Below are positions 1 through 8,022 of a stretch of DNA of 64,000 nucleotides, one piece after another (position 1 is the first letter of the stretch; each line of letters starts with the position of its first letter). The notes under the pieces were generated by a model, which saw only the letters and a program-made list of their open reading frames with translations, searched no databases and was not told where the DNA came from. The stretch lies in NCBI RefSeq assembly GCF_031585635.1, contig NZ_CP134198.1, forward strand, positions 186,001 through 250,000. Reading direction: 5' to 3'. This stretch comes from Paraburkholderia sp. FT54 (GTDB taxonomy: Bacteria; Pseudomonadota; Gammaproteobacteria; Burkholderiales; Burkholderiaceae). The position numbers were made by a program, and so were the translations under genes.

Positions 1-777
1 CGCGAGAGACGAAGCCAAACCCGGCAGGTTAAGCGAGATAACCCAGAAGGCCAGCCCCATGATGTCCAGGTCGATGACCTGCGCAATAGAGGGGGATCCG
101 TTCAGCGGTACCACGCCCATCGCGAAATTGACTTCGAGTGCACATGCAGCCGCGAAGAGCGCGACCAGCAGGGTGTAGTTCATGCATTGACCGACCCAGT
201 TCCAGAAGAACTGTCGCGATGGCGGGAAGAGCGCCGCTGAGATGAACAACGGACCGAGTGCGAGCAGAAGCCCAAGCGCAAACTTCGCCAGAATGATGTA
301 CGCAATGGCTATCGCCATGAACGGGCCACCGAAAATGATCATCAGGGCGATCGTCCAGATGGCCGCAATAACCTTCAGGCCGGACGCCTGCGCATAGATC
401 TCCTGGGCTGCATGGATGTATGCATTGAGCAGGTTGTCGAGACCGGACACCGGGTTGCTACCATTGGTCAGCGCGCCGGCCAGCTGCTCGCCAAGACCAT
501 TAAAGAACGGAACGACGTACTCGCTGTAGAACTGGATGTTCATCCCGCAGGTCAGGATGACCGCCCAAGTCGCCATGCGCATCAGGAAATCGTTGATCGG
601 CTCGTCGTTGCGCCCTTGCCAGTACGTCCAGAGAATCAACAGGACATAGATGCTGAAGCAGGTGGCCATCAATGGCGAGATCAGCGCAATGATGTTGCTC
701 GAACCGGTCGAGACCGTGTTCAAAACGTTCTTGTCGAACGAATTGGTCATTGAGGTGAAAAGCTGGACGTCTGCCAC
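1..777 (-). CDS. virB6: VirB6/TrbL-type inner-membrane T4SS channel protein (3' end beyond window)
   Basis: Open reading frame of 259 codons that runs off the left edge, so the C-terminus is missing. It encodes a polytopic membrane protein with hydrophobic stretches such as IIALISPLMATCFSIYVLLI and AIAYIILAKFALGLLLALGP, the pattern of VirB6, the polytopic inner-membrane component of type IV secretion channels. I chose the GTG at 775-777 because CAGGAG lies just upstream; an internal ATG at 748-750 is the alternative. It is the last visible gene of a minus-strand virB operon, 42 bases after a small membrane protein gene. The assignment rests on hydrophobicity plus operon position. Confidence 0.8.
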   Translation of the reverse strand, partial: MADVQLFTSMTNSFDKNVLNTVSTGSSNIIALISPLMATCFSIYVLLILWTYWQGRNDEPINDFLMRMATWAVILTCGMNIQFYSEYVVPFFNGLGEQLAGALTNGSNPVSGLDNLLNAYIHAAQEIYAQASGLKVIAAIWTIALMIIFGGPFMAIAIAYIILAKFALGLLLALGPLFISAALFPPSRQFFWNWVGQCMNYTLLVALFAAACALEVNFAMGVVPLNGSPSIAQVIDLDIMGLAFWVISLNLPGLASSLA

Positions 778-819
778 GGATAACTCCTGCTTCGGTCAGT
801 GATTGATGGACGCGCCGGA

Positions 820-1065
820 TTACTTGAGCCCGGCCGCGCGGGCTTTGGCATCGTCGCTTGCAGCGTTGATACCCTTCGCCTTACGCTCAGCGGCAAGCTT
901 CTCGGGCGTCGTGCCGAGAAACGCCGCATCGAACTTCAGATCCTGCTGCTGCTGTTGCTCTTCCTGCAGGTTGTGCTGGTGACGATCCCACGCGAGGTAT
1001 CCGAGGTAGCCGGCGATCGCGACCAGCAAAGCGATGATTGAACCAAGAAGTGTCTTATTGACCAT
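820..1065 (-). CDS. Small inner-membrane protein of the T4SS operon (entry-exclusion/VirB7 position)
   Basis: Encodes 81 residues: a short N-terminus, one membrane helix (about residues 6-26), then a glutamine-rich charged tail. The ATG at 1063-1065 lies inside the end of virB5 (11-base overlap), so translation is probably coupled. Position between virB5 and virB6 is where other systems carry virB7, eex or trbK-like genes. There is no lipobox cysteine, so it is not a classical VirB7 lipoprotein. Its tail motif KFDAAFLGTT closely resembles the C-terminus of the neighbouring VirB5 (EFDNAFLGKT). Function is inferred from position only; entry exclusion is a possibility. Confidence 0.6.
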   Translation of the reverse strand: MVNKTLLGSIIALLVAIAGYLGYLAWDRHQHNLQEEQQQQQDLKFDAAFLGTTPEKLAAERKAKGINAASDDAKARAAGLK

Positions 1066-1828
1066 TGGTTTTCCCCAGGAATGCGTTGTCGAATTCACGG
1101 TCGCGCTGCTGTTCGGCAAGCTGCAGCTCTGTTTTCTGCAACTGCGCGGTGAGCTGCAGGCGCGTCTGGTCATTTGTCACCATCGCCTCTTCCGCGGCCA
1201 TTCGGTTTTGCAGATCAGCCTTTTGCGCCGGATCCTGCGTCATGTTGGACTGCTGCATTAGCGCCTGGATGTTGTTCAGGCGCGCCATCGTCGCGCTGTA
1301 CGCCTGCTCGTTCATCGCCTTGTTGGCCGCGAGCGTGTCGTAATAGCGCTGTTGCCCAGTCGTGCTGGCGCCGGTCATGCTTTCCTGCTGCTCGATCGAC
1401 CGCATCGACGAACTGACGCCCGAGAGACCGCCGTTCTTCGCCTGGTCGTAAATGTTTTGCCACTGTTCCGGAAGGTAGTTACGCAGCGACGCAGCGTTCA
1501 TAATGTTGCCGAAACTGCTGTTGCCAGTCAGCGCACGGTACTGGTCTTCCTGATTCTGGATCTGCTGCCCCAACTGCTCAACCTGCATCATCTGTTGCGC
1601 GAGCTCCGCCGGCGAGATGGTCGGCACACCCTGCGCGTGAGCCTGCGAAAACGCACACGCGCACACCAACGCGGCCAGACTGCGGCGCGGCCAAAGCGTA
1701 GAACTCGGCATATAGGCAAAGATGCCCATGCCAGCGCGCATTGATCGAGCCCGCAGCGCCTCGCGAAGGTTCCGGATCGCTCGGTCAACCGGCCGGCGTA
1801 CGGCCGGATAGAGATCGGTGCTGTTCAT
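1055..1828 (-). CDS. virB5: VirB5-type minor pilus / T4SS periplasmic protein
   Basis: Encodes 257 residues from the ATG at 1826-1828, which has an AGGGAGG ribosome site. A typical signal peptide (PRRSLAALVCACAFSQAHA followed by Q) lies about 40 residues in, so the ATG at 1709-1711 (218 residues) is a possible alternative start. The mature part is glutamine-rich and mostly predicted helical (repeats of QQMMQVEQLGQQIQNQ type), as in VirB5/TrbJ proteins that sit at the pilus tip or assist pilus assembly in the periplasm. It follows virB4 by 25 bases and overlaps the next small gene. Confidence 0.8.
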   Translation of the reverse strand: MNSTDLYPAVRRPVDRAIRNLREALRARSMRAGMGIFAYMPSSTLWPRRSLAALVCACAFSQAHAQGVPTISPAELAQQMMQVEQLGQQIQNQEDQYRALTGNSSFGNIMNAASLRNYLPEQWQNIYDQAKNGGLSGVSSSMRSIEQQESMTGASTTGQQRYYDTLAANKAMNEQAYSATMARLNNIQALMQQSNMTQDPAQKADLQNRMAAEEAMVTNDQTRLQLTAQLQKTELQLAEQQRDREFDNAFLGKTNGQ

Positions 1829-1853
1829 CGTTCCCTCCCTGAGTTGCAGCACA

Positions 1854-4424
1854 TCAGGCAAAAACTTCGTCGTCAACCGGCTGGTCAGCCGGTGGATAAA
1901 TCTGCGCAAGCTCGGCACGTTTGCGCTCGAGGCCGTGCTGCAGCTCGGCGGACCACAAACGCTCATCGGCGCCGTGCTTCGCCGCGAGCCGCGTGCGCAG
2001 CTTGCGTTCGAACACGCGGTACAGATGGACGGGTAACCAGACGTCCGGATCGTCGCCAAATTCGGCGCGCACCGCGTCGCAGATCAGTGCGTTCTCGCGA
2101 TCACCAGAGAACACCGCAATCGCATCGTCCAGGCCGCTCAGGTCAAAGCTGGCGAAGGCCGACTGGTTGCCCTGCTTGATAAGGAAACGGCGCGACTGTG
2201 GCGTGAGTTTTTTGAATTCCTTGAACTCCTTGCGGCTCATGCCGTCACGCAGATAGGCCTCTTCTTCGGCCGCCGGATCGGCCAGCCAGATCTTCGTGGC
2301 GACCAGACTGCGCAGCGCGGGAAACAGGTCTGCCGCCCGCTGCGCCTGTTCCGGCTGTTGCGTGATCAGGCCCATGAATTCCCCTTCCTTACGCCCGCTC
2401 GCCAGCGTTTCCTCAATCTGTTCGCGGATCGTGCGAAAGCGCAGTGGCAACCAATATTCTTCGATCACCGTGAGCATCAGGGTGCCTTCCCGACGCATCA
2501 GTTTCTTGAGATGGAATAGGTAGGCAAACGCGGGCTCTGACGGCTCGTAGTTCTCGACAAGAAATGCCTCAACGTCGAAACCGATCCAGCGTTGCTCGCT
2601 CATGTTCAATGAGAGATTGGGCGGGTTATCGAACACCCACCAGAACCGGCCGCCCTCCGACTTGCACCAGATCGACAGACGTGCTCGCAGGCCGTCGTCG
2701 CCTTCGTCCGGAATGCTGTCCAGTAGCAGGCTGAAGCGGCGCAGCCGAACGTCATCAACCCCCATTACCGCATCGACGGCGTTGCGGCAGTGAATCTTCT
2801 CGCCAGCCGTCAGGTCAATCCTGATTGGCTTCCCCTGATGGTCGACACCGTTCTTGCGGCCGCACAGTTCGACGAGCCCGTACAGGAATTCTCGATTGTC
2901 TGGTGTGTCGGTGAGCTCGAACGGCGCCCATCCGGTCGGCTTGCCTTTCTCCAGATAGACATAAGCGCCACCCATCGCGCGGATGAACACTTCCCAGCCA
3001 CGGCCCTTGTCCAGCACGTAGAGCATCGGATCGAAGCGGGACAGCATGCCAGTCGCCGCTGCGATGACCGTAGATTTCCCGCTGCCCGTCGTGCCTTTCG
3101 CTTCAAAATGCCCGGCGACCTTCTCCGAAACGTTGATGTCCCCCAGCCGGCTCGCGTGCGAGCTGTAGTTGTACACGCCCGAATCCGAGCGAAACGGAAT
3201 GACGGCTGACCCGTCACCGATCGGGTTACCTTCCGCCTTGCCTGACGAGTAGTCATGGCACGTGTACATCGCCGCAAAATTGCGCGAGGATTGCACTTTC
3301 GGACGCGGTTTGACCGCAGCGCCCGGGACCTGCGAGAAGTACGTGAACGGAGCAGAACCCGTCGCGGGCGACCATTCAATCCCACACTCGTTGCGTGAGC
3401 GCGATGCAAACCTGTCGGCGTTCTCCAGCGCTTCTTTCGCTGTTTCGCCGTAGATAACCGCCGCGCCGTGATACTCGCCGAACGACAGTTCACCCGTGTT
3501 CACATAACCCTGTGCGTCGCGCAATTCCTTGACCTGATGCTTGGCCTTGTCACCTGCCGACTCCAGCTTGTTGATTGCCGAATCGATGGTCCGGTTGGAC
3601 TCGAAACCCGTCATGCAGTTGAACGTATGCGTAATCGTGAATTCCATGTTCAACGTGATCAACGGGTCGAGCTGGCCCCAGCCCGGTTTCTCCGGGCAAC
3701 TGCGAAGGTCGAGGCAGGTTGCAACGCGCCGGTACGCCGGCACGTCGCTCGCCCCGATCTCGAGCGTGTTGTACCCAAAGTGCAGATGGCTCGACGGGAT
3801 GACATCGGTGCCGGGTTCCGCTGCGACCGGCAGATCGCCAGACTTCCCATTGACGAGATAACTGACGAGCCCATACAAGGGCGAGAACAGCATCTTCGTG
3901 CCGTTCATGTGCTTGCGCTCGTACATTTCAAGCAACTCGGCCTCATACCCGGCGAACTGCAGCAGCGCCTGTTGTGCGAGAGACCCGATTTCTTTCAGCC
4001 CGTCGTCGAACTCCTCGTATTTGAGGATCAGCGACAGGTAGTAACGGTTCTCGAAGAACTTTTCGTCTCCGAAACGTCGCCCGATGTACTCGCGTACGAA
4101 CCACTGCAGGAAGCATTCTTTGAAACGGTACACACGATCAAAACTCACGCGCTGTCGCACAAACGTTGCGTGATAGCCAAGGCGGCCACCCAGGTCGCGA
4201 CCAAGCTTGCTGTACGCTTCCGTGTCACGATCGAACATGCGCTCCATCGCGACGTTCTCGTGCACCTCGAACGGCACGCCGCGCATGGCCAGCATCACCA
4301 TGAACCGGTTGCCCTCCAAGTGCTGTACGTGTTTCGTGACCGGATGCCCGTACTTCGGAATCCAGTCGTCCACGGTGCCGATCGCGCCGAGGATGTCGCT
4401 GGTGACGGCGGGTCTGCTCTGCAT
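1854..4424 (-). CDS. virB4: VirB4-family T4SS ATPase
   Basis: Encodes 856 residues, slightly longer than typical VirB4. A Walker A motif GTTGSGKST lies near residue 445 and a Walker B-like LTVIEEYW near 650, followed by the TQQPEQA segment usual in VirB4/TraC ATPases. The N-terminal half matches the CagE/TrbE/VirB4 domain layout. VirB4 powers pilus assembly and substrate transfer at the cytoplasmic face of the inner membrane. The start ATG (4422-4424) shares one base with the virB3 stop (TGATG), showing tight coupling. No frameshift or missing motif is visible, so the ATPase looks intact. Confidence 0.93.
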   Translation of the reverse strand: MQSRPAVTSDILGAIGTVDDWIPKYGHPVTKHVQHLEGNRFMVMLAMRGVPFEVHENVAMERMFDRDTEAYSKLGRDLGGRLGYHATFVRQRVSFDRVYRFKECFLQWFVREYIGRRFGDEKFFENRYYLSLILKYEEFDDGLKEIGSLAQQALLQFAGYEAELLEMYERKHMNGTKMLFSPLYGLVSYLVNGKSGDLPVAAEPGTDVIPSSHLHFGYNTLEIGASDVPAYRRVATCLDLRSCPEKPGWGQLDPLITLNMEFTITHTFNCMTGFESNRTIDSAINKLESAGDKAKHQVKELRDAQGYVNTGELSFGEYHGAAVIYGETAKEALENADRFASRSRNECGIEWSPATGSAPFTYFSQVPGAAVKPRPKVQSSRNFAAMYTCHDYSSGKAEGNPIGDGSAVIPFRSDSGVYNYSSHASRLGDINVSEKVAGHFEAKGTTGSGKSTVIAAATGMLSRFDPMLYVLDKGRGWEVFIRAMGGAYVYLEKGKPTGWAPFELTDTPDNREFLYGLVELCGRKNGVDHQGKPIRIDLTAGEKIHCRNAVDAVMGVDDVRLRRFSLLLDSIPDEGDDGLRARLSIWCKSEGGRFWWVFDNPPNLSLNMSEQRWIGFDVEAFLVENYEPSEPAFAYLFHLKKLMRREGTLMLTVIEEYWLPLRFRTIREQIEETLASGRKEGEFMGLITQQPEQAQRAADLFPALRSLVATKIWLADPAAEEEAYLRDGMSRKEFKEFKKLTPQSRRFLIKQGNQSAFASFDLSGLDDAIAVFSGDRENALICDAVRAEFGDDPDVWLPVHLYRVFERKLRTRLAAKHGADERLWSAELQHGLERKRAELAQIYPPADQPVDDEVFA

Positions 4425-4861
4425 CAGGCCTCCGGATCGAGCTCACGCAGTCGGCGCTCACCCTTGGACAACGGTTTGAAAAAATCGCGGTAGACGCGGC
4501 GTTGCCGTCCGTATCGCAGCGGCGCGAGCGTGGCGGTGTTGCCGAAGCGCGGGGCCGCTCGCCCGGCATTTAGCCGCGCGCGGACCCGCAGCTGCCAGAA
4601 GTAAAAGCGGCATCGCAATTCCAGCCACATGATCCGCAGGCCCTGGTCGTCGGTTTCGCAGATGTGCTTGAAATACAGCAGCACCGGAAAGCCCAGGAAA
4701 ACGAACAGCAGACCGCCTGGTCCGACGAAGAAGGAAACCAGCACGCCGACAAACATCGACGCGACGACGACAACCAGCATCGCCATGTAGGGAACGCCCC
4801 AGATGGCTGCCGTGCGGCCAAGGCCGTTGAATCCGGGGTAGCGGGTTTTTTCGTCCGACAT
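4424..4861 (-). CDS. virB3: VirB3-type inner-membrane T4SS protein
   Basis: Encodes 145 residues from the ATG at 4859-4861. Two adjacent hydrophobic segments (about residues 20-60, AMLVVVVASMFVGVLVSFFV and LLFVFLGFPVLLYF) are the hallmark of VirB3, which associates with VirB4. A basic C-terminal tail of about 60 residues (RQRRVYRDFFKPLSKGERR) is longer than in small VirB3 proteins. It lies between virB2 (7-base gap) and virB4 (one-base overlap). A longer frame to 4906 exists, but the internal start fits the operon better. Confidence 0.85.
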   Translation of the reverse strand: MSDEKTRYPGFNGLGRTAAIWGVPYMAMLVVVVASMFVGVLVSFFVGPGGLLFVFLGFPVLLYFKHICETDDQGLRIMWLELRCRFYFWQLRVRARLNAGRAAPRFGNTATLAPLRYGRQRRVYRDFFKPLSKGERRLRELDPEA

Positions 4862-4868
4862 GGCGTGC

Positions 4869-5234
4869 TCAGCTGAACATGTTCCACAGATACGGTGCGA
4901 GCACACCGACCACCGAGCCCACTGCCGCCACCTTGCCGCACATCGTCACAAACTCGCTCCAGTGCGCGCGATCGGCCCAGCACTCCGCCCCTTTCCACAT
5001 CAGCACGCAGGCCGCAACGACGCCAAGGAACGAATAAAGCCAGATCTTGAAAGTGGTCGCGCCCTGCGTCGCCGAATCGAGCCCACCACCGGCGAATGCG
5101 AGTTCCGGACCGATTACAATGCCGATGGCCATCGACTGGCGCATATGGGTTGCGATTCGCCGCATTGATATGCGATATGAATAACCTTTCAGTTGTACTA
5201 ATTTCACGGTCTTGGGCTTCGTATTGCAATACAT
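4869..5234 (-). CDS. virB2: VirB2-type major pilin precursor
   Basis: Encodes 121 residues. The ATG at 5232-5234 is preceded by AAAGGAGAAGAC, a strong ribosome site. A basic leader of about 45 residues ending near ELAFA is followed by a mature segment with two hydrophobic helices (WLYSFLGVVAACVLMW and VAAVGSVVGVLAPYLW), the VirB2/TrbC pilin plan. A shorter start (MRRIATHMRQ) inside would give a more ordinary signal peptide. Pilin subunits are processed and assembled into the conjugative pilus. It sits 50 bases after virB1. Confidence 0.82.
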   Translation of the reverse strand: MYCNTKPKTVKLVQLKGYSYRISMRRIATHMRQSMAIGIVIGPELAFAGGGLDSATQGATTFKIWLYSFLGVVAACVLMWKGAECWADRAHWSEFVTMCGKVAAVGSVVGVLAPYLWNMFS

Positions 5235-5284
5235 GTCTTCTCCTTTTACGTGGTTGAGATCAGGCCGCGTCGCCGCGGCTCAGG

Positions 5285-5944
5285 TCAGTTGCAGTCGTTG
5301 TCGCAGGCGGAATCGCCGAATGCGTCCCATGACGGATGCGGTGCGTCCTGCCGTTGTTTTGGGCCACTACGTCGCGCGGAAGATGTTTTGGCATCGGGCG
5401 CTGCTGCGCGTGCTGGTCTGTCGGACTGACTGTCCATCACAACAGGAATCGCAGGAACGGCATTCGTTGAACCTGCCACCGTCTGGGCGTTGGCAACAAC
5501 GCGCTGGACGTAACTGGTACCGTTGGCGTCGGCAGTCTCGCCGCGCGTGAAATTGCCGCTGTAGTAGCAGCTGATAGCAGCACGCAATGCCGGTGTGCCC
5601 TGCCCCATTGCTGCGACCGCCCGCTGATAGCACTCGTGCAGGATGGCGCCGCCCGCGCGCAGGTTTTCGCACGGGTCGAAGGCGGTTTCGTAGGTCAGTC
5701 CGTAGCGGGCAAGATTGGCCTTGTTGACCTGTCCAAGCCCCATGCTGAAATTGATGCCTTGCGCTTCGAGTGCCTTCGCCGTCGCTACGGCCTCTTCACG
5801 ATCACGCGGCTGCCGAACAAGGCGGCCACCAACGACTCCGATCGCGTACGGATTGAAGCCGGACTCAGTCCTCACGACCGCCTGAAGCGTCATGGGGTGC
5901 ACGTTCGGCGCGCATTGCTGGGCTAATGGGATGAAATCAAGCAT
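5285..5944 (-). CDS. virB1: VirB1-type lytic transglycosylase
   Basis: Encodes 219 residues from the ATG at 5942-5944 (GGGGGGAAG upstream). The SLT/GEWL-like fold is recognisable from VVRTESGFNPYAIGVVGG (catalytic Glu in RTESGFNP), INFSMGLGQVNKAN and a C-terminal ISCYYSGNF segment. Such enzymes open the peptidoglycan locally for the secretion channel. No clear signal peptide is seen at the chosen start, as in several VirB1 homologues. It is the first gene of the virB operon, downstream of a promoter-like region with an inverted repeat. A longer frame to 6034 is open but unlikely to be used. Confidence 0.88.
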   Translation of the reverse strand: MLDFIPLAQQCAPNVHPMTLQAVVRTESGFNPYAIGVVGGRLVRQPRDREEAVATAKALEAQGINFSMGLGQVNKANLARYGLTYETAFDPCENLRAGGAILHECYQRAVAAMGQGTPALRAAISCYYSGNFTRGETADANGTSYVQRVVANAQTVAGSTNAVPAIPVVMDSQSDRPARAAAPDAKTSSARRSGPKQRQDAPHPSWDAFGDSACDNDCN

Positions 5945-5988
5945 GACTTCCCCCCCCTCGCCCACGTTATGTCGCCGGCTGTGCCCGA

Positions 5989-6016
5989 ACGATATAATGG
6001 CTTTAGCCATTGTCGA
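5989..6016 (-). promoter_or_regulatory. Candidate virB operon promoter with overlapping operator
   Basis: On the minus strand TCGACA (6011-6016) and TATCGT (5989-5994) are separated by 16 bases, a plausible sigma-70 pair 45 bases before virB1. A 16-base inverted repeat AATGGCT-TT-AGCCATT (5996-6011) fills the spacer, where a repressor would block transcription. The neighbouring gp16-type or XRE regulators are the natural candidates. Read by eye only. Confidence 0.4.
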
Positions 6017-6080
6017 CCTCTCAGGTTCCAACAACTGGTCAGGTCGGCGCCGATGCTCGCTACATCGACGCCGACCGCTC

Positions 6081-6341
6081 CTACTCCCTCACCTGCCCTT
6101 CCCTGGCTGGCAGTACCTCGCGAAGATCTGGCTCGTGCGCATCCTCACGATTTACAACGCCGTCTTTCAGGCCCAGCAGGACCGCCGCGTTGTGCGCGTG
6201 GCCACGCTTGCCCTTCAGTCTGCCTTGCAACACGCCGCTCACGATGTTGCGGTGGATTCCGTGTTTTGCTGCCCAGCTCGAAACCGAAAGTCCACACCGG
6301 TCGAACTCTGCGCGTACGTCTTCCAATGTTTTCAGTGCCAT
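6081..6341 (-). CDS. BcepMu gp16-type DNA-binding protein
   Basis: Encodes 86 residues. The core KTLEDVRAEFDRCGLSVSSW, then a helix-turn-helix-like AKHGIHRNIVSGVLQGR, and the end AAVLLGLKDG match the family called phage-associated protein, BcepMu gp16. These small proteins occur as regulators in Burkholderia Mu-like phages and on mobile elements. It is transcribed toward the virB operon and divergently from an XRE repressor gene 84 bases away. A role in controlling virB or its own promoter is inference from position. The family match is by recall of the sequence pattern. Confidence 0.75.
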   Translation of the reverse strand: MALKTLEDVRAEFDRCGLSVSSWAAKHGIHRNIVSGVLQGRLKGKRGHAHNAAVLLGLKDGVVNREDAHEPDLREVLPAREGQVRE

Positions 6342-6376
6342 GCGGCGGCCCGTATACTGAGCAAATTGTCCGTATG

Positions 6377-6393
6377 TGACCCAGTATGAGTCA
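6377..6393. promoter_or_regulatory. Imperfect palindrome between divergent regulators (possible operator)
   Basis: TGACCCAGTATGAGTCA matches its reverse complement at 12 of 17 positions and lies between the gp16-type gene and the XRE gene. The half-site TGACCCA recurs at the start of the XRE gene (6427-6433, within its ATG context). This is the arrangement of a repressor operator in a divergent regulatory switch; binding is not shown. Confidence 0.35.
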
Positions 6394-6425
6394 TTTTTTA
6401 CACGTTTTCAACTAAAATCCCATTT

Positions 6426-6824
6426 ATGACCCATTCGATCGGATCCCGCCTGCTTGAGGAGCGGGAGCGCCTCGGGCTGTCGCAGGTTCAAATCTGCGAC
6501 CTCACCGGCGTGAGCCGAAAAACCCAGTTTTCTTACGAGAAAAGCGTTCGTCTGCCTGATGCTGGCTACCTGTCCATCCTCGCCAGCAACAATCTCGATG
6601 TGCTTTACATCGTTACGGGCAAACGCGCTCCCCGGTACGGGACAGTCGATGAAGAACTGCTGCGCCGCGTATTCACCACTGTCGAAACGGCCCTTTTAAA
6701 GGCTGCTCATTCGGTAGCTGTTGAAAAGAAAGCGAAGCTTGTCGCACTGGTTTACCAGACCGCCTCCGAGACAGGTCAGATCGACCCGCTCGTTGCACAG
6801 AAAGCAATCGACCTTCTTTCCTGA
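6426..6824 (+). CDS. XRE-family (Cro/CI-type) repressor
   Basis: Encodes 132 residues. The N-terminal 60 residues form an XRE helix-turn-helix: LLEERERLGLSQVQICDLTG, VSRKTQFSYEKSVRLPDAGY, then LSILASNNLDVLYIVTGKRA. The rest is helical and probably a dimerisation region. Such a protein next to an oppositely transcribed small DNA-binding protein and a virB operon suggests a lysogeny-like control switch for the mobile element. No peptidase (LexA/CI cleavage) domain is present. Confidence 0.82.
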   Translation: MTHSIGSRLLEERERLGLSQVQICDLTGVSRKTQFSYEKSVRLPDAGYLSILASNNLDVLYIVTGKRAPRYGTVDEELLRRVFTTVETALLKAAHSVAVEKKAKLVALVYQTASETGQIDPLVAQKAIDLLS

Positions 6825-6987
6825 TTCTTTCATTAGCGATGATCGACGCCATCGCACCGGAACGGTACTGACACTATGGCGCAGCGGTTATGGCGAATTC
6901 AAGCCATTGAATTAGTATGCGCAGAAAATATCGTAAGTTACGCTAACTATTTACCGCGATCGGGATACAGTGGATCCAACAATAGAT

Positions 6988-8010
6988 TCAGTCGAGCAAA
7001 CCGTGGGCGGCCGCCTTTTCGACAGCATCTGTAATTCTGGTTGCACCCGTTTTTCTGGTGATCCGCTGGTAGATGGTTTTATAGACCGTATGCTTGGACA
7101 TTCCCAGTTGATCGGCGACGTGGGATGCGCTCGCGCCATCGCGCAGCATCCTGAGGATTTGTGTCTCCTGTTCGCTGAGTTCGTACTTTGCTTGCGCATC
7201 GTGGCGCACCTGCGACACGCGCCAGTCCAGGAGTTCCGACGACATGGCGCGCAACAGCACCCGGTTGTCCCACAGCACCCCCTCACCAGCGGGCGCCCGG
7301 ACTGAATTGCTCACATGCAGTAGCCCGACCATGCCATGGCCATGGATATGTGCCGGGACAACGATCCCACTCGCAAAGCCGTGCATGCGCGCCTCCGTTA
7401 CCAGCCAGTGATCGATGCGATGCACATTCACGTGCGACATAAGCGCAGGCGCTACATTCGTTCTGGCGTACACCACGCAGGGATCGTTCATATACCAGAG
7501 CCTTGCGATGTACTGTTGCGTCCAGCCAGGCCTGCAACCAACGAGGTAACGGGTCTCTACGGGATCGCCCGCGGCGGGAGTTGCACCGTCAAAACGGATC
7601 CATTGGTAAATGAACTGCATTCCGCCCAAACTCGCAGTGATTGTCCGCACCTTTGACAGCAGCGCGCCTTCCGTCGCGCACATTGAAAGCTCGCCAATCA
7701 ATCTTACGGGGTCGCCGGTTTCGACCTGTTTTGGGCGATCACCTCCCGTCGCTGCGACGCACTTCTGCCGGATACGGTCATAACTCTCCTGCAGGCGGGT
7801 CCCATATGGGTCAGCCATCGCAAAGTCCGACAGATCGTCCGCGCTATCTATCGCGACAATCTGGCTGAACGACGCGCCGTCACTCCGGATCAACCTTCGT
7901 GTCAGGATGCAGTCCTGCGACAGACTCAACTCCACGCACTCGTTGAAAATGTGATGTTCATCTTCATGCAGTGGCGCGTGTGTAGCTTCCTCGATTACTT
8001 TTTCCCGCAT
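6988..8010 (-). CDS. LuxR-family regulator with autoinducer-binding-like domain
   Basis: Encodes 340 residues. The first ~85 residues are an extension of unknown role. The middle (about 100-260) resembles an autoinducer-binding domain: PGWTQQYIARLWYMNDPCVV keeps the W, Y and D-P pattern of acyl-homoserine-lactone receptors and GFASGIVVP the later glycine. The C-terminus is a GerE-type helix-turn-helix (LSEQETQILRMLRDGASASH, VADQLGMSKHTVYKTIYQRI). No luxI-type synthase is in the window, so it would be a LuxR solo. It starts 12 bases after a PAS-GGDEF-EAL gene and is probably co-transcribed with it. Confidence 0.85.
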   Translation of the reverse strand: MREKVIEEATHAPLHEDEHHIFNECVELSLSQDCILTRRLIRSDGASFSQIVAIDSADDLSDFAMADPYGTRLQESYDRIRQKCVAATGGDRPKQVETGDPVRLIGELSMCATEGALLSKVRTITASLGGMQFIYQWIRFDGATPAAGDPVETRYLVGCRPGWTQQYIARLWYMNDPCVVYARTNVAPALMSHVNVHRIDHWLVTEARMHGFASGIVVPAHIHGHGMVGLLHVSNSVRAPAGEGVLWDNRVLLRAMSSELLDWRVSQVRHDAQAKYELSEQETQILRMLRDGASASHVADQLGMSKHTVYKTIYQRITRKTGATRITDAVEKAAAHGLLD

Positions 8011-8022
8011 CGACGCGTACCT

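Noticed and set aside
3468..4493. 341-codon plus-strand frame opposite virB4
   Set aside because: Antisense shadow of the strongly supported virB4 frame; composition (many H, V, R, L) is that of a complement frame.
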